From Kingdonia uniflora (taxonomy: Eukaryota; Streptophyta; Magnoliopsida; Ranunculales; Circaeasteraceae), in the NCBI GenBank assembly GCA_014058105.1, contig JACGCM010001011.1, positions 1,245,501 through 1,309,500 on the forward strand: DNA of 64,000 bases, read 5' to 3'. Below, in pieces: positions 33,421 to 45,600 of the stretch (the first letter of the stretch is position 1; the number at the start of each line of letters is the position of its first letter). The translations under genes and the position numbers were made by a program. The notes beneath the pieces were generated by a model. That model was given only the letters and a program-made list of their open reading frames with translations, was not told the origin of the DNA and did not search any database.

Positions 33421-34780
33421 TGTTGTCTACTTTGACAATGTCTCCTAAGCAACAAACCGATATGGGGAAGTTCCAAGAAGAATATGAAGACTTGTTTCTG
33501 GGCATAGAAGGGATGCTGCGTAAGAAGGATGTGGAGCATGATATCACCTTGGTGAATGGTGAGCCACTACCCAATATTGGGTTATATTGGACTTCTATTT
33601 TAGAGTCTGTTGAGATCAAGAAGCAGGTACATGAACTTCTGGAGCAAGGAGTTATTAATCCAAGTTGCTCACCTTGTGGTTCACCGGTGTTATTGGTGTC
33701 GAAGAAGGATGGGTCTTGGAGGATGTGTGTGGATTATCGGGCGCTGAACAAGATCATGGTGAAGAATTGTTATCCACTTCCATAGATTGACGAGTGTTTG
33801 GATGAGTTACAGACGGCTCAGTATTTCACCAAGTTGGATCTTAAATCGGGTTACCATCAAGTTCGAATCCGGGTAAAAGATACTTAGAAGACAATGTTCA
33901 AAACCAAACAGGGGATATTTGAGTGGTTGGTGATGCCCTTTGGGTTATGCAATGCTCCGGCAACGTTTATGCGATTAATGAATGAGGTACTTCATGCTTT
34001 AATTAATGATTTTGTGATTGTATATTTGGATGATATCTTAATATATAGTCATACATGGGGGAGCACCTTGGACATTTACGCAAAGTGTTGAACATTTTAC
34101 GATCACAACAACTTTTTCTAAAAGGGAAGAAGTATAAGTTTGGGAAGAGGGAGCTAGTCTATTTGGGATTTATTATTGGTGGCGGCAAGCTTGAGGTCAA
34201 TCCAGAGAAGGTCTCGGTCATTAGGAATTGGCCTTGACCCCGTACAGTGATGGAAGTGAGGAGTTTTATGGGTTCTTGTCAGTACTTACGAAAGTTTATT
34301 CAGCATTTTTCACAAATTGTCGCACCGTTACATTCTTTGACGAAGATTGGAGTACGGTTTGTGTGGGAAGAGTACCATGAGAAGACTTTTCTATTACTGG
34401 AGCGCAAGATTATGGATGCACTAGTGTTAGCATTGTCCAATTTACAGCGGCCTTTTGAGGTCGAGACAGATGCGTCAGATTATGCATTGGAGGCAATCCT
34501 TTTACAGGATGGGAAGCCGATTGTTTACCATTATGAGATGTTTATAGGAGCAGTACACAACTATCCTACCTACGATAAGGAATTCTACGCATTATATCAA
34601 TCAGTAAAACATTGGTGTAGTTACTTATTGGGGAAGGAGGTTGTGGTGCATTCTGATCATAAACCATTACAGTTCTATTTACGTAATCCTAGCTACAGTA
34701 AGCTTGCCATATGAAGTGGATGTCGTACCTTATTGATTAAGTATAAGAAAGGAGTGGACAACAAAATGGCTGATATGTTA
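33421..34780 (+). pseudogene. Chromovirus-like RT and RNase H
   Basis: Motifs in order: [40 protein letters not shown] (33620-33760), FTKLDLKSGYHQVRI (33825), [35 protein letters not shown] (catalytic YLDD, about 34030), GFIIGGGKLEVNPEKV, FMGSCQYLRKFIQHFSQIVAP, then RNase H FEVETDASDYALEAILLQDGKPI, YPTYDKEFYALYQSVKHW, VVHSDHKPLQF. Stops at 33784 and about 33887 and a frameshift near 34060 and 34715. Confidence 0.93.
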
Positions 34781-36260
34781 TCTAGACCCCTAATACCAAC
34801 TATTTCAACTTTGTTGGTAGCTATGCAGATCTAGCCTATTGTTCCTTCTGAGTACGTTTTAGGGTATGAGGACGACAAGGAACTCAATGTGATTCACGAG
34901 AAGTTTCTGCTAGGCAAGACATGCGAGTATGTTTTGAAGGAAGGTTTGATTTACAGGGGCATTCTACTATGTATTCCGGAGGGTGGAGACCGGTTGTAGT
35001 GGATTCGAGAGGCACATTATTCCCGGGTGGCAGGTTATTTTAGGGTTAAGAAGACTCCTTTGAATTTGTGGACTCAGGTTATTTCAGGGTTGAGAGATGC
35101 ATGTGGATGTTGCTCATGTGGTTCGTGGTTGCGTGTTATGCAATACATCGAAGCCTTCCAATAGGAAAATAAGATTGTACTTACTTTTCTCAGTTCCTAA
35201 TCGACATTGGGAGAACATTTCGATGGATTTTATGGGTGGTTTGCCCATAACTAGGTGTAAGGATGACTATTTTTTTGTGGTGGTGGATCGATTCAGCAAG
35301 ATGATTGTTCTTATTTCATGCCAGAAGACGGTCACCGGGGAAGGAGTAACGCGATTATTTTTCAGAGACGTCTATAGGTATTTCGGGCTCCCTTCTTTTA
35401 TTATTTATGATAGGGATAGCCACTTTTTAGGGCATTTCTAGAGATCGTTGTGGGGGATGATGGATACTACGTTGAAGAGAAGTACCGTTTTTCATCCGCA
35501 AACTGACGGGCAAACAGAGGTAGTTAATCGTATTTTGGTACATTTATTACGGGGATTCCATTCTGAGCATCCTAAGATTTGGGATGAGAGTTTACTGTAT
35601 CTTCATTTTGTGTTCAACCAGGCGATTCATGGTTCTACTTTAAAGTCTCTATTTAAAGTTTATTTGGGGTACTTGTCGTAAAGCCCTTTTGATTTGGCGT
35701 TTAGTCTTGGTGACAAGATGGTGTCAGGGAAGGAGGAAGAGGAGCAGGTTAAAGCTCACCGTTTCATTGAGAAGATAAGCAAGGTTCATGAGGCGGTTGA
35801 AGCATAATTGAAGAATACTCAAGCGAAGTATAAGGCTCGCCACGATAAGCTTCGGGTTGAGTGTACTTTCTAAGAGGGTGACCTAGTTTGGTTGCATTTG
35901 GGTAAGGAACGACTTAAGGGGGAAGGTAAGAAGCTTAAACCTATCCGTTATGGTCCATTTTTGATACTCAAGAAGATTGGTGACAATGCATTCCAGCTGG
36001 ATTTGCCACCTTTCATGAAGATGTATTCGGTGATTAATACTAAGCATTTGAAGCTGTTTGAGCCGTCTCTTTTAGATGAAGACCCTATAATCGGCATTCG
36101 CCTACCGTCAGTTGATGACTTATAGATGAAAAGAGAAGATCCATTGCAGGAGGATGGTATTCTAGAGAGAAAAGTTCATACTACGAGACGGGGTGGTATT
36201 GAATCGTTCTGAGTTGGGAAGAAAGGTCAGCTACCTAGTAAGTCGAAGTGGTACGTACAG
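34781..36260 (+). pseudogene. Chromovirus-like integrase with chromodomain-like tail
   Basis: Zinc finger EAHYSRVAGYFRVKKT and VRGCVLCNTSK (35010-35160, with a frameshift), core NISMDFMGGLPI (D1), FVVVDRFSKM, FIIYDRDSHFLGHF (D2, about 35400) and TVFHPQTDGQTEVVNR (E, about 35500): all three catalytic residues are present. Then GDLVWLHLGKERL, KLKPIRYGPFLILKKIGDNAF (GPY/F module) to LPSVDD and, after one stop, ILERKVHTTRRGG..SF.VGKKGQLPSKSKWY (36160-36255), which has the outline of a degenerate chromodomain. Confidence 0.87.
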
Positions 36261-36326
36261 CAAGGAAATGGGCAGCGCTGCATTCCCACATCTCCAGTTC
36301 TAGCTTGAGCAGGAGCTCAAGGCTTC

Positions 36327-36892
36327 TAAAGGAGGGAGCCATGATCTAGGAGGATCTATGAAAGTTTGAGGTTTTATTCAAGTCGTTCGAACGAGGTTGA
36401 GAGTCATTTGAACGACCATTTTCATACTCTCTAGAATTTGGCCCAGAAAACCCAAGTCGTTCGAACGACTCCCTATTTCGTTCGAACGACTCTTTTCATA
36501 CTCTCCAGAATTTTGACCCATAGACAGATTTCGTTCGAACGAGTTATCAAGTTTCTAGGGTTTTAGACCAATTGGTGTAAAGTCGTTCGACCGACTCCCT
36601 ATTTCATTCGAACGAACTTGGCGTTGGTTGTATTTCTAAGACGTATTTTTGCCTCGAAATGCGTTATATTTGTATTTTTAGTTCCCTAGTATATAAAGGG
36701 GACTTAGGTTATTTTTCTAGATCTATGTTAGTTCAATAAGAGTTCTGAGAAAGAAGTCCAGGGTTTAGAGTAATTCAAGTTATAATCAATTGATTTGAGC
36801 AATTGAAGCTCTTAAAGGGACTTTTCCCAATCCAATTTCTGTGTTCTTCGTACTTTTTTGATAACTAGGCTTTCTCTTCGTATTGTGGATTA
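36327..36892 (+). repeat. PPT and 3' LTR of the chromovirus-like element
   Basis: AAAGGAGGGAGCCA (36328-36341) is the polypurine tract. The LTR starts at 36342 (TGATCTAGGAGG) and ends GGATTA at 36892, 551 bp. It has TCGTTCGAACGA palindromes plus a damaged one (GTCATTTGAACGAC, about 36403) that the 5' LTR lacks; a 21-bp excess lies in this part. Followed by ATGCT (36893-36897). Confidence 0.92.
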
Positions 36893-36897
36893 ATGCT

Positions 36898-38041
36898 CAT
36901 TCGCTTTGAAATCGATCTGTAGTACATTGGTAAATGCTAAAACAACAATCTTTTGATCGAGATTATCTACCTTCCGAGCAAGTTCGAGAAACTTCATTGC
37001 AAACACTTTAAGCTTCTCCCCCTAAGACTGTTTGAGACTGATTAGAGTATATAAATTTGTCTCCTTGTCTTTGTTATGAGTGTACGTCTTGAGGAAGATC
37101 TTTTGTAACTAGTCGAATGTGAGGATTGAATTTTTAGGTAGAGAATGGAACCAGCGGAGTAGCTCCCCTTATAAACTGGTAGCGAACATTCAATAAAGAT
37201 TATGGTTCAAGTTTGAATACAACCCCAATAAATCTCAGAATTGTTGGACATGCTCTTTAGGATCGGTGCCATTTTACTTACGTATTTTCGGAGTATGGAA
37301 ACATGTCGGTACTTCCATATCAAACAACTCTTTGGCAATCAGACTACCTTGCAATTTGCTTAACTCGTCCTTATTGCCGAGAGCTTGAGCTTCTATCAAC
37401 TCCTTGATTCGCTGACCCATATGTTCCTGTGTGACGTACTGATGTGGTATTGGAATGGCTTGGCGTGTTGGTCATGGATTACAATTACCGCTTCCCTCAC
37501 TTAAACGTTCACGAAGTGGTACTCTGGATGGAGGTCGCGGCTTTTCTGCTGGATGCTTCGAGTGCCTACGTCCCCTACTAATTTTTGACTGATCTTCTCG
37601 TCCCAGATGAATTGAGGCTTCTGGCACGTATGGATCGTTGAGTTGATGCCTTGAAGCTCCTATGCTAGTTACGCCTCGGGGTCCCAACCTATCTTGTGAT
37701 GAAACCTTGGAAGTCGCTGATATGGCCTCACGCTACCTGGGTGCCTGAACCTGTTGATTGCCTTGCAGTGCTTTCAAGGCGGTCTGTAACGTGGTCATCT
37801 ATTCTTCATAGCGTTTGAACTCTGTTTGCCGAGCTCTACATTCATCTTCGAGTTCATGTTCGCGAAGCTCTCGGTTATGTACCAACTGATGCTTGAGCTC
37901 ATTTTGCTTCTCTGTTTTGGCGTTGAAGTTCGCCGTTAATTCTGCTGGCTGATCAAGTTCTATGGAGAATTCATGCAGAACTATTGTGGCCGGTCGCTTA
38001 GAAGTCACCATGATTAAAAATTGATCGTTGAGGAACGGCAT
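36898..38041 (-). pseudogene. Tat gag, N-terminal part
   Basis: Starts MPFLNDQFLIMVTSKRPA (38041), with a charged helical stretch (AELTANFNAKTEKQNELKHQL), a basic Arg/Pro/Ser-rich segment (37687-37472), GQRIKELIEAQALGNKDE, then KIRK.NGTDPKEHVQQF and the capsid-type GELLRWFHSLPKNSILTFD.LQK (about 37170-37100). Ends at the chromovirus TSD. The C-terminal part continues at 31140. Several stops. Confidence 0.82.
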
Positions 38042-38067
38042 GCCTTAGGATTTTGTGGAAATGTCTT

Positions 38068-38089
38068 CTTTTCCACAGACGGTGCCAAA
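38068..38089 (-). other. PBS of the Tat-type element
   Basis: On the minus strand, directly after the LTR end ...GGCCCTTACA, is TTTGGCACCGTCTGTGGAA. The form TGGC(A/G)CCGTCTGTGG is the usual PBS-region signature of Tat/Retand-type elements; which tRNA primes it was not settled here. Confidence 0.75.
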
Positions 38090-38599
38090 TGTAAGGGCCT
38101 AATTTCGTAATAGCTCGAAAGGCTCTTACACCAAATGTACCTGTGACAACAAATAAAATAAAGAATATAAATTGACACGGGTTTTAGCGTGGAAACCTCT
38201 GAATATGTAAAAACCATGACCTCGGCTTGAGGATTTTAGTAACTGTAACTTTATTGCTTGAGACTGATATTTTGATTACAATTGATGATTTTGTTAGCTA
38301 GAAAAACTTCCTCCTTCTCCTGTGGAACTCATCATTTTTATAGATCTCACTCTCTGTTCGTTTACATGCATCAGCACGTTCTTCTGAATTGGGGGAAGAG
38401 TTAAGGTTATTTATCTAATTGCTAGTTCGCAGGAGACAGGTGTCATTGACTTGTTCTATTTAGGTTGGAGTGCTCGAGCCACGTTCTTCTTCAGTTCGTG
38501 GTCTAGGTGTCATTGTTGACAGTGTACATCATGTGTATGTTGCGTGAGTCTGGCATGGCTAGTTCGATATTACCCCAGTTCGAGGGACAGGTCCCTACA
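38090..38599 (-). repeat. 5' LTR of the Tat-type element
   Basis: 510 bp, TGTAGGGACCTGTCCC (38599) to GGCCCTTACA (38090) in minus reading. Matches 19138-19586 apart from the roughly 60-bp block. Followed on the plus strand by the TSD CAACC (38600-38604). Confidence 0.93.
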
Positions 38600-38604
38600 C
38601 AACC

Positions 38605-38950
38605 ATTATGTAGGTCTATCAAAGTTTTGTTGTAATGTTTGTGTAATTAAAGAAGATAATGGTCATAAAACAGTCATAATATGAGACCTATAAATATGAT
38701 CGAACAACAACAGATAGGGACAGAGAATTCTATCTACAAAATCGATACAAAACTATTCAGAGCGTTCGTTGTAATAGCTAGTCACTCAATTAATTAGATA
38801 AGTCTTTTTAAATCCTTAAGAGAGGTCGTGGCTTTTATCTATTCAGAGGTTTCCACGCTAATTCTTGTGTGTGATTAGTTTTTATTTCCTGTGTTATGAT
38901 CTTATTTGGTATGAGATACTAAGTTCGAGATATGAAATTAGGCTCTTACA
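38605..38950 (+). repeat. Old Tat-type LTR, right part
   Basis: Continuation of the LTR begun at 19002. Its end (TTCAGAGGTTTCCACGCTAA, GAAATTAGGCTCTTACA, 38842-38950) resembles the end of the younger Tat LTR read on its own strand, but with opposite orientation here. TG...CA ends at 38950. Confidence 0.75.
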
Positions 38951-39429
38951 TTATCCTCTTTTTGTCATAGAAGAATGGACATCTTTTAAGCAAATTTCTA
39001 TTGCTTGAAGAAAAACTGCTTCAACTTTCATGATCAACCAAAAAAAATTCGGGGCCTCCCCAATATGTTTTTTTCTTGCCCCCACTGGCCATAAATCCTA
39101 GCTCCGCCAGTTAAACGTGCTCGTATGACGAGCATAAAACTCATAAACAAGCATAAAATCATAAGCTCCAGGCACTACTGTACGTAATTTTTGTTTGTTT
39201 GTAAAATCGAGTACCAAGCTCGAGATGGTCTAACCAAGATTTTTCTTCATTGTTGGATCAACCATAAACAAAAATCCTTAAAAACATGGGGTAGTATCCT
39301 AATTAAGAAGATTTGAGAGTAAATATCCCAATTAATTTGTGGGGGTGGGAAACAACCAAACCAACCAACTGATAGAAACCAACCACTCTCTCAGACCAAC
39401 CATCAAACACTCTCTGTGAAAGATCAAAA
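38951..39429 (+). promoter_or_regulatory. 5' region of the LysM/F-box gene
   Basis: No coding sequence. A stretch at 39040-39115 (GGGGCCTCC...GCCCCCACTGGCC, CTAGCTCCGCCAG) looks like an old TE end. Just before the start codon is a CA/CT-rich leader (AACCAACCAAC, CACTCTCTCAGACC, 39355-39420) typical of plant 5' UTRs. No clear TATA box. Confidence 0.45.
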
Positions 39430-41413
39430 ATGGGTTGTTGTTGTGGTAATGAAGACATACTTAGAACAATCTTTGAGCGATTACCACTACTAGATCTAGC
39501 TAGGGCATCGTGTGTTTGTCATCTCTGGAACTCAATTGCTTCTGATAGAGATATTCAAATCAAATCCTTCAAATCACCATGGAAACTCAAACAAGTAATT
39601 GGGAATCCCAGTTCTGGGAGTTTCTGGCGTGATAATGGTCTCACCCGGTTCGCTATCTCGCATCGAATCGTAAGAGGAGATAGTATTGCTAGCCTTGCTG
39701 TTAAGTACTCTGTTCAGGTATTGGTTCTGATACCTATAATTTGTTGTTGTTGTTTGTTTTGTGTTATTTTGTATGAAATGTATAAATAAAAAGTAGTGTT
39801 GAATTTGGTGTTGTTGAGTTATGCTTTTGATTACCAATTGTTTAACTTGCAAGGATATGGATTCTAGGGAGAAATGTTAGGTTTTTATATGCAAATGATA
39901 ATGGGGTGTGGTGATTTGATACAACGTAGAATGTAGCGCGACTAGTGGAGATTATGAAAAAATTTAGGTATGGGTGGGAATGGGATGAATTTCCCAATTG
40001 ATTTGTTTGTAGGAAAGTTAGATTTTTATTGATAGAAAGGGAGGTTGCAAGAGGTAATACAATTTATAAGAAAATGAAAGTAGTAGCATTATGCTATGCT
40101 ATCATCCCTTCGTTGCGGAAGAGAAAAACAAAGTTTTCCTTCATTTAGAAATCTTTGTGATAGGAATGATTTTCTCAATGGTAAGTCTAGTATAGGGGCC
40201 TATTTATGATGGGAGGATGTTCTAGTTACAATCCTTTTTTTTTAGTTTTCAAGCTCACTCTTTTCGTAGTATTAACCATGATTGGGCAGAGTCCAAAAAA
40301 CACTTCTAACTCTTGCAAGTTTCTTAGCTCTGATGGGAACATGTAAAGCTTTCACTACACATAAATCAGAAATAGATGCATACAAGCAGAAGAGAGAACA
40401 ACAGCTTTCTGAATACAGACCATAATCCTTCTTCAGCTTTCTAATAGGCCACACTACTCCATCAAAGGTAGCAAAATTTCTTGCATACCAAATATATTGG
40501 CGAGTAGACCACACAGCACTAATCCAAAGGTCACATATATAGCCACTAAATCTTGAAGAAAAACTGAGAGTATCCTTTAAATTATCAACTGACCAAGAAA
40601 CATTAAAGAGGCTAACCACCCATTGCCAAAGAACCTGAGCCTGGGGACACCGCAGTAACAAGTGATCAACACTTTCAGAGTCTTCTTTACATCTAACACA
40701 CCAAGAACACAGAGAAACACCCTATCTTTTTAAACACATCATCAGTGGAAAGAGCTCCCTGACAGACCTTCCATCCAAAGGAGGCAATTCTTGCATTCGT
40801 AATCAAAGTGATCAGTTAGAAACCGGAAAAGAATCCCCTTTGATTACGAATTAAACCTACTTTATGAGAGTGTGATTGTAGAATATATTTTACCTAATTG
40901 TTAGATTAATCAGGATTCATATATATTCATATAAAGCATTATTCTCTGACATTCAAGTCATTTAAATTGTTGACGAAATGTCTCTTGAGTTGAGTATCTG
41001 TTGATTTTGTTAATGATACAAGGAAATATTTTTATATGCAGGTGATGGACATAAAGCGTTTGAACAATATGATGAGTGATCACGGGATATACTCAAGGGA
41101 GCGGTTGCTAATTCCCGTGAACAAACCAGATCTTCTTGTAAATAGCACCTGTTACATAGAATTGGATCTCAATGCTAAAAGGGAAGTAGCAGTTCTCTAC
41201 TTGGAGGGTGGTCCTGATTGGAAGTTTATTACAAGCACCACTGTAGATAGTAGCAACGAGAGACGCAAGAAAAGGGTGATTGAGTCGATGAAGAGAGGCA
41301 TGCAAGTGGATGATGGAACTGCTGAGTATTACTGGTCTATTTCTAATGGAAATCCCCGAGCTGCATTCTCGGAGTTTTCCGAGGACCTTAGGTGGGAACA
41401 GCAGCCTAGATAG
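39430..41413 (+). CDS. LysM domain F-box protein (At1g55000-like), two exons
   Basis: Exon 1 is 39430-39717 (96 codons, ends GTTCAG before GTATTGG) and exon 2 is 41042-41413 (after TTATATGCAG), giving about 219 residues. Residues 8-45 form an F-box (EDILRTIFERLPLLDLARAS, VCHLWNSIASDRDI), the SKP1-binding module of SCF ubiquitin ligases. Residues about 74-122 form a LysM domain (ISHRIVRGDSIASLAVKYSV then QVMDIKRLNNMMSDHGIYSR, ERLLIPV); the intron splits it after Gln96. The C-terminal part ends with a UBA-like helical stretch (MKRGMQVDDGTAEYYWSISN, FSEDLRW). Arabidopsis At1g55000 has the same order. The LysM faces the cytosol or nucleus here as no signal peptide is seen; its ligand is unknown. 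Frame clean; convergent to the KMS1-like gene. Confidence 0.93.
40231..40805 (-). mobile_element. LINE 3' remnant in the LysM/F-box intron
   Basis: Minus-strand reading: RIASFGWKVCQGALSTDDVF (about 40800-40740), then the zinc-binding end of LINE reverse transcriptases (DHLLLRCPQAQVLWQWVVSLFNVSW, about 40670-40590), WISAVWSTRQYIWYARNFATFDG. A run of T at 40232-40241 on plus is the likely poly(A) tail of a minus-strand insertion. It is a 5'-truncated copy, normal for LINEs. Confidence 0.82.
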
Positions 41414-42679
41414 CTGTGATTCAGATAAAAAAATGGGATTTGAGGTATTAAGCCAAGATTTGCCTCCCCGCAGCCGTCCTATGTAGTGTACATGTGATTT
41501 GTTAGTGTTATTGTCATGTGTATATAGAATCCAAATGCTTGTATAATTGGTTGTATTTTGTAGTTCTCAGTGTTCTAAGAATGGAAAGAAATACAATTTG
41601 ACATTCTAGAATTGAGGTGATTTTTTTTCCGGTCATAAGGAAATGTTAATTTCCATTCAATCTCAACTTGTGATTGATGCTTCGGTGAAACTGCAACATC
41701 AAATTTTGTTTGGATGATGATTTTTTTCCATGAGGTTACTCGTAGTCGTATGGATTATAAAATTCTGTCGTAGCAAATATGTTGGACCATACTTCATGAG
41801 AAATGCTATAGCTTTTGTGAGAAATTTAGATTGCTATCTTTTTTCCAAAACCACCAGTATATACAAAATTACAAATAAAGTAGCGTTGGCATTGGTGACC
41901 TACGATAAGTTAGATCCATTAATTTAGTGTGAAGATGCTAATTACAACTTCTGTTTTGCTACATCTTTTTTCATGATTTTAAGGATATTGGTCATGTTGC
42001 ATACTTGCTATAGGCAAATCTTAGCTTTGCACTAGATCCACTTTCTAGTGCATAGCTCCCTTCCAACAGTGGGGTTCTGATAAACTTTACTAAACCTTAA
42101 ATCCTAATTTGAATGCTTGAAGCCAATCCATGTAGTATATGTTAGCAAAAGTTCTTCACCCAATGGCGATCCCATCGTATACCAACAATATTATTATTAC
42201 TTGATTTGGCATTAGTGTATACAGAATACAAGTTTCAGGCGGAACTTTACCAAAAAAAGAGTTTCAGGCAGAATATGAAAACTCCACAGGATAAATAATA
42301 AGAGAATTTAAAGTCACCACTGAGAGTGAGCAGACTAAAATTTAATAAAGAATGAATCACAGCAACATGTTTGCAAATCCATAAAAGTATTTCCATGGTC
42401 CAAATTTCAAATCCATTTAATAACTGATGCTAACAATAAACCACCCACAACATAGCTTCTCCACACACTAAACTGACGTGCCTGCACCCTTCCACTAATT
42501 GAATAGTATACACTATACATAACATCGTCATATGGATATCAGATGCAGAAAGAAAGCTTTGGGGTGGCTGCAATGGTGAGGGATAATTTTAACCCAATTC
42601 CTCTAACTGAAACAGAGATAGATCCCAATTGGTGGCTACAATGGTGAGGGATAATAAAAAGAATTTAATCTTAGTAAGA
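41414..42679. other. Intergenic region between convergent genes
   Basis: Holds the 3' UTR of the LysM/F-box gene (poly(A)-signal-like AAAGAAATACAA at about 41586) and the 3' UTR of the KMS1-like gene. The small ORF at 41730-41927 has no family features. A direct repeat GGTGGCTGCAATGGTGAGGGATAAT / GGTGGCTACAATGGTGAGGG stands at about 42563 and 42632. Nothing else seen. Confidence 0.55.
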
Positions 42680-45600
42680 TTAGTTGGTGATTGGTACTGA
42701 TAAGTTGTGAGCTTGAGTCAAGGCTATCATTTCTTTGTCCTGCTGCTTCTTAAGGTATCGCTGCGCAGTTGAGGTCACAATCTTTGCAAAGAAGTTCAGA
42801 AGCATGAGCCATACAACAGTGTTCCATATTGAAGCGAGCGATAGATCCCAATTTTTCACCTACAAGATAAATTTTATTAGGGCAAAATATCATATATTGA
42901 TTGATGTAGAAGAAGGATAATAGCATCATGCTTGGCAACAATGCTTATAAGGCCACCTACAAGAGCCTCTCCAATTAATGTCTGAAGTGGCAGAGAAGTC
43001 ACGTTGCTCTAAAATATCATGATAAAAATAGTATCCACAACATTTCTCAAGATATACGAGGGAAAAGAAAAGGGAATACTAAAGTTGGTAGTTTTTGAGG
43101 CCATAAGCTGGCCCTCTAGACGGCACGGGATTACACAGGCATGCACCATTTCGGTTTTTCCTCAGTATTTTAGCATTCAAGTGCCAGATGCGATTTTTAC
43201 ACTTGCGCAAACAAAACAACAGGAAAATATGGAGTCTCAACCATGATGCTTTATAGATTACTGTCAGTCAGATACCCATATATATTTGTTTGCATGCATG
43301 TCTTAGGATAGGAGTAAGTATAGGCAACAATACCTTGGTAGTAGTTGACGCCACTGGAACAGAAGAGGCTGCTAAGAGGTATTTCTCCTTCACCATATGT
43401 AGTTTTGCAATGACTTTGGGGAGGATGGAAGAAAGTCCAGGAACAAATCCAAGTACCCAAATCAACTCATTCTCAATCCATTCTAGAAGTTGGTTGTTGC
43501 AAACTGAGATGATAAAAACAGTCTGCACAAGTGAAGGTCAAAAAGGTGATAACATAATATAACTTTTAATGCAGACCCTGTGCTAGTTGTTTACCAGATT
43601 AAGTCCGGTGATGTGGCACATTTCATGTCAACAAGTGTCATTCCACTAATAAATTAAGCAAAATATATATTTTTATATTCCTGCTTAAAATGAGGAAACT
43701 AGAAGCATGATTTATTTATTTTTATGCAGCAGAGGCCGTACCAAAATAGTCACAAGGGGTGATGAGATGAAGAAACATTGGGCCCATAGATGTGTCAGAT
43801 ACCCTATGAGATACAAATACTTCAAAATGATCGTTGTACCCGTGTCCAAGTGATACAACACCGATACAGACACTAATAACTCATAGATACTTAATGAATA
43901 CTATATGCAAGTTTCTAAAAATTTTAAATACACACTGGTGATTTCTTTGGCCTCTCTATTTCATTCACAAGTATTATTGTATTTGGTATGGTATAAAAGG
44001 AGTCTCCTGTGAATATCTGTATTCTAGAACCTGGGACACTAATAGTACCCTCCATTTCTCATATAAGTATGTGTGTCCAGGCATCATAGCAGACACCCGA
44101 CGTGAAGCTTTTATAAAAACAGAAGGCAATACAAACTCAGCTAAGAAACTGCACAATATAAAAGTGGATCTCAACCAGCCAGAGTGAGGTTTTAGAGCTA
44201 GAATTAACTTGAAGACCAAGTTTATACTTCATACCTGTATATGAGTTTTGATAATTGCTTTTCCCGTCAATGTCGCAAGAAAAAACTTCCAAAATGGAAT
44301 GCCAAACTGCCCACACATGATCCCAGCAAGGTCAAATAATGGATTCGGCACCTGAAAGAAGAGAAGGTTCAAATAAACTACTGTAGAGATACAGGTTACA
44401 AGAGCTTTCTGAAGTAATGAACTTCATGCCAAACCTAGTTACCATACATATATTACTATCATAGCAACATCCGCAAAAAAAAAGGTAAATGAAAAGATGT
44501 ATATACAAGCCCAAGAACTTTGGGAGGCTTTGAGGCCCCTTCGCCCGTGCTTCGGCCTGGCCTTTCTTCGGTTGCTTGCAGGGGTGCGAGCAAAACTAAA
44601 TACGAAGTGGAAATGGGTTAACTAGTCAGACTATACATTGCTACGATACCAATACAGCTTTCTATAGTGTCAAACGATCTAACTAAGTGTGGATGCATTA
44701 TTTACACTAAAAATAATGTAGTCACTTCTACTTTAAGTGAAAGAGGCAGAAATAGAGTTAAATAGAGAGAACAAGTTTGCATAAAAATGGGACATTTAAA
44801 CATAAAAAGGCAGTTCACTTCACTCGTCGCAATGCAACGAAAACATAACATGGAAATACAGAAAGAGTACTCTTCAACTAGCTCAAGATGAAACAAAAAG
44901 CAAATTCAAGTACATGCATTATTTCAGTATACGCTTAAACAAAAGGGCCTATAGTTCGCTGAAAAGATATAATACCACAGAATACCAAATAAAAAAGTAA
45001 ATCTAAAGAAAATAAAAATAAAATATGTACTTATCGAATAAATGAGAGAATCCAACTAACCGAAGCAAGTACTAAGATCGTGAAGAAGTTCAGATGTTGC
45101 GAGTGTGACAGAAACCAACGCTTCATTTGAGTTAACTTCTTAGCTACCACTCCATCTTCTTCGGAGGAAGCATCCAATTCTTCCATTGCCTCAAATTTAC
45201 TACCTGATGCGCGTGCTACAGAGATATCCAAGTTAATATCGCATTCAAACTAATTCTAAAGCACTTCAGCTTTGAGTAAACTACTTAGCACTAGCACATG
45301 CCAAAAACTTCACGACCAATATTCAAGCTACGTAAAGCAAAAGTTATGAATATTTTGTTTGTATGAGCATGTACACCAACAACCTATAATCTTTTTACAA
45401 ACCCAATCATGCTTTAGAAAGTAGTTCTGTACTAAGAGTGTTCTTGATATTATCGGAGATGATTGTCAAGAATTTCTTTTGGCATGACATTGAAGGAGCT
45501 TGCAAGCTCCACCAACTTAAATAGGATGCAGTTTGAAAAAAAACGAAGTCGACGAATTGAGATTAAATTCTTTAGAGAGATGAATTGACATTGCTTAGAC

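Larger units (their letters stand above)
31146..36892 (+). mobile_element. Chromovirus-like Ty3/gypsy element nested in the Tat gag
   Basis: LTRs 31146-31675 (530 bp) and 36342-36892 (551 bp), both TGATC...GGATTA; TSD ATGCT at 31141-31145 and 36893-36897. PBS of initiator-tRNA-Met type, gag with knuckle, protease, RT, RNase H, integrase and a chromodomain-like tail in the Ty3/gypsy order. Broken by a moderate number of stops and frameshifts. A relative of the same family begins at 62243. It is the youngest large layer in this part of the nest, since it is intact inside the Tat element. Confidence 0.92.
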
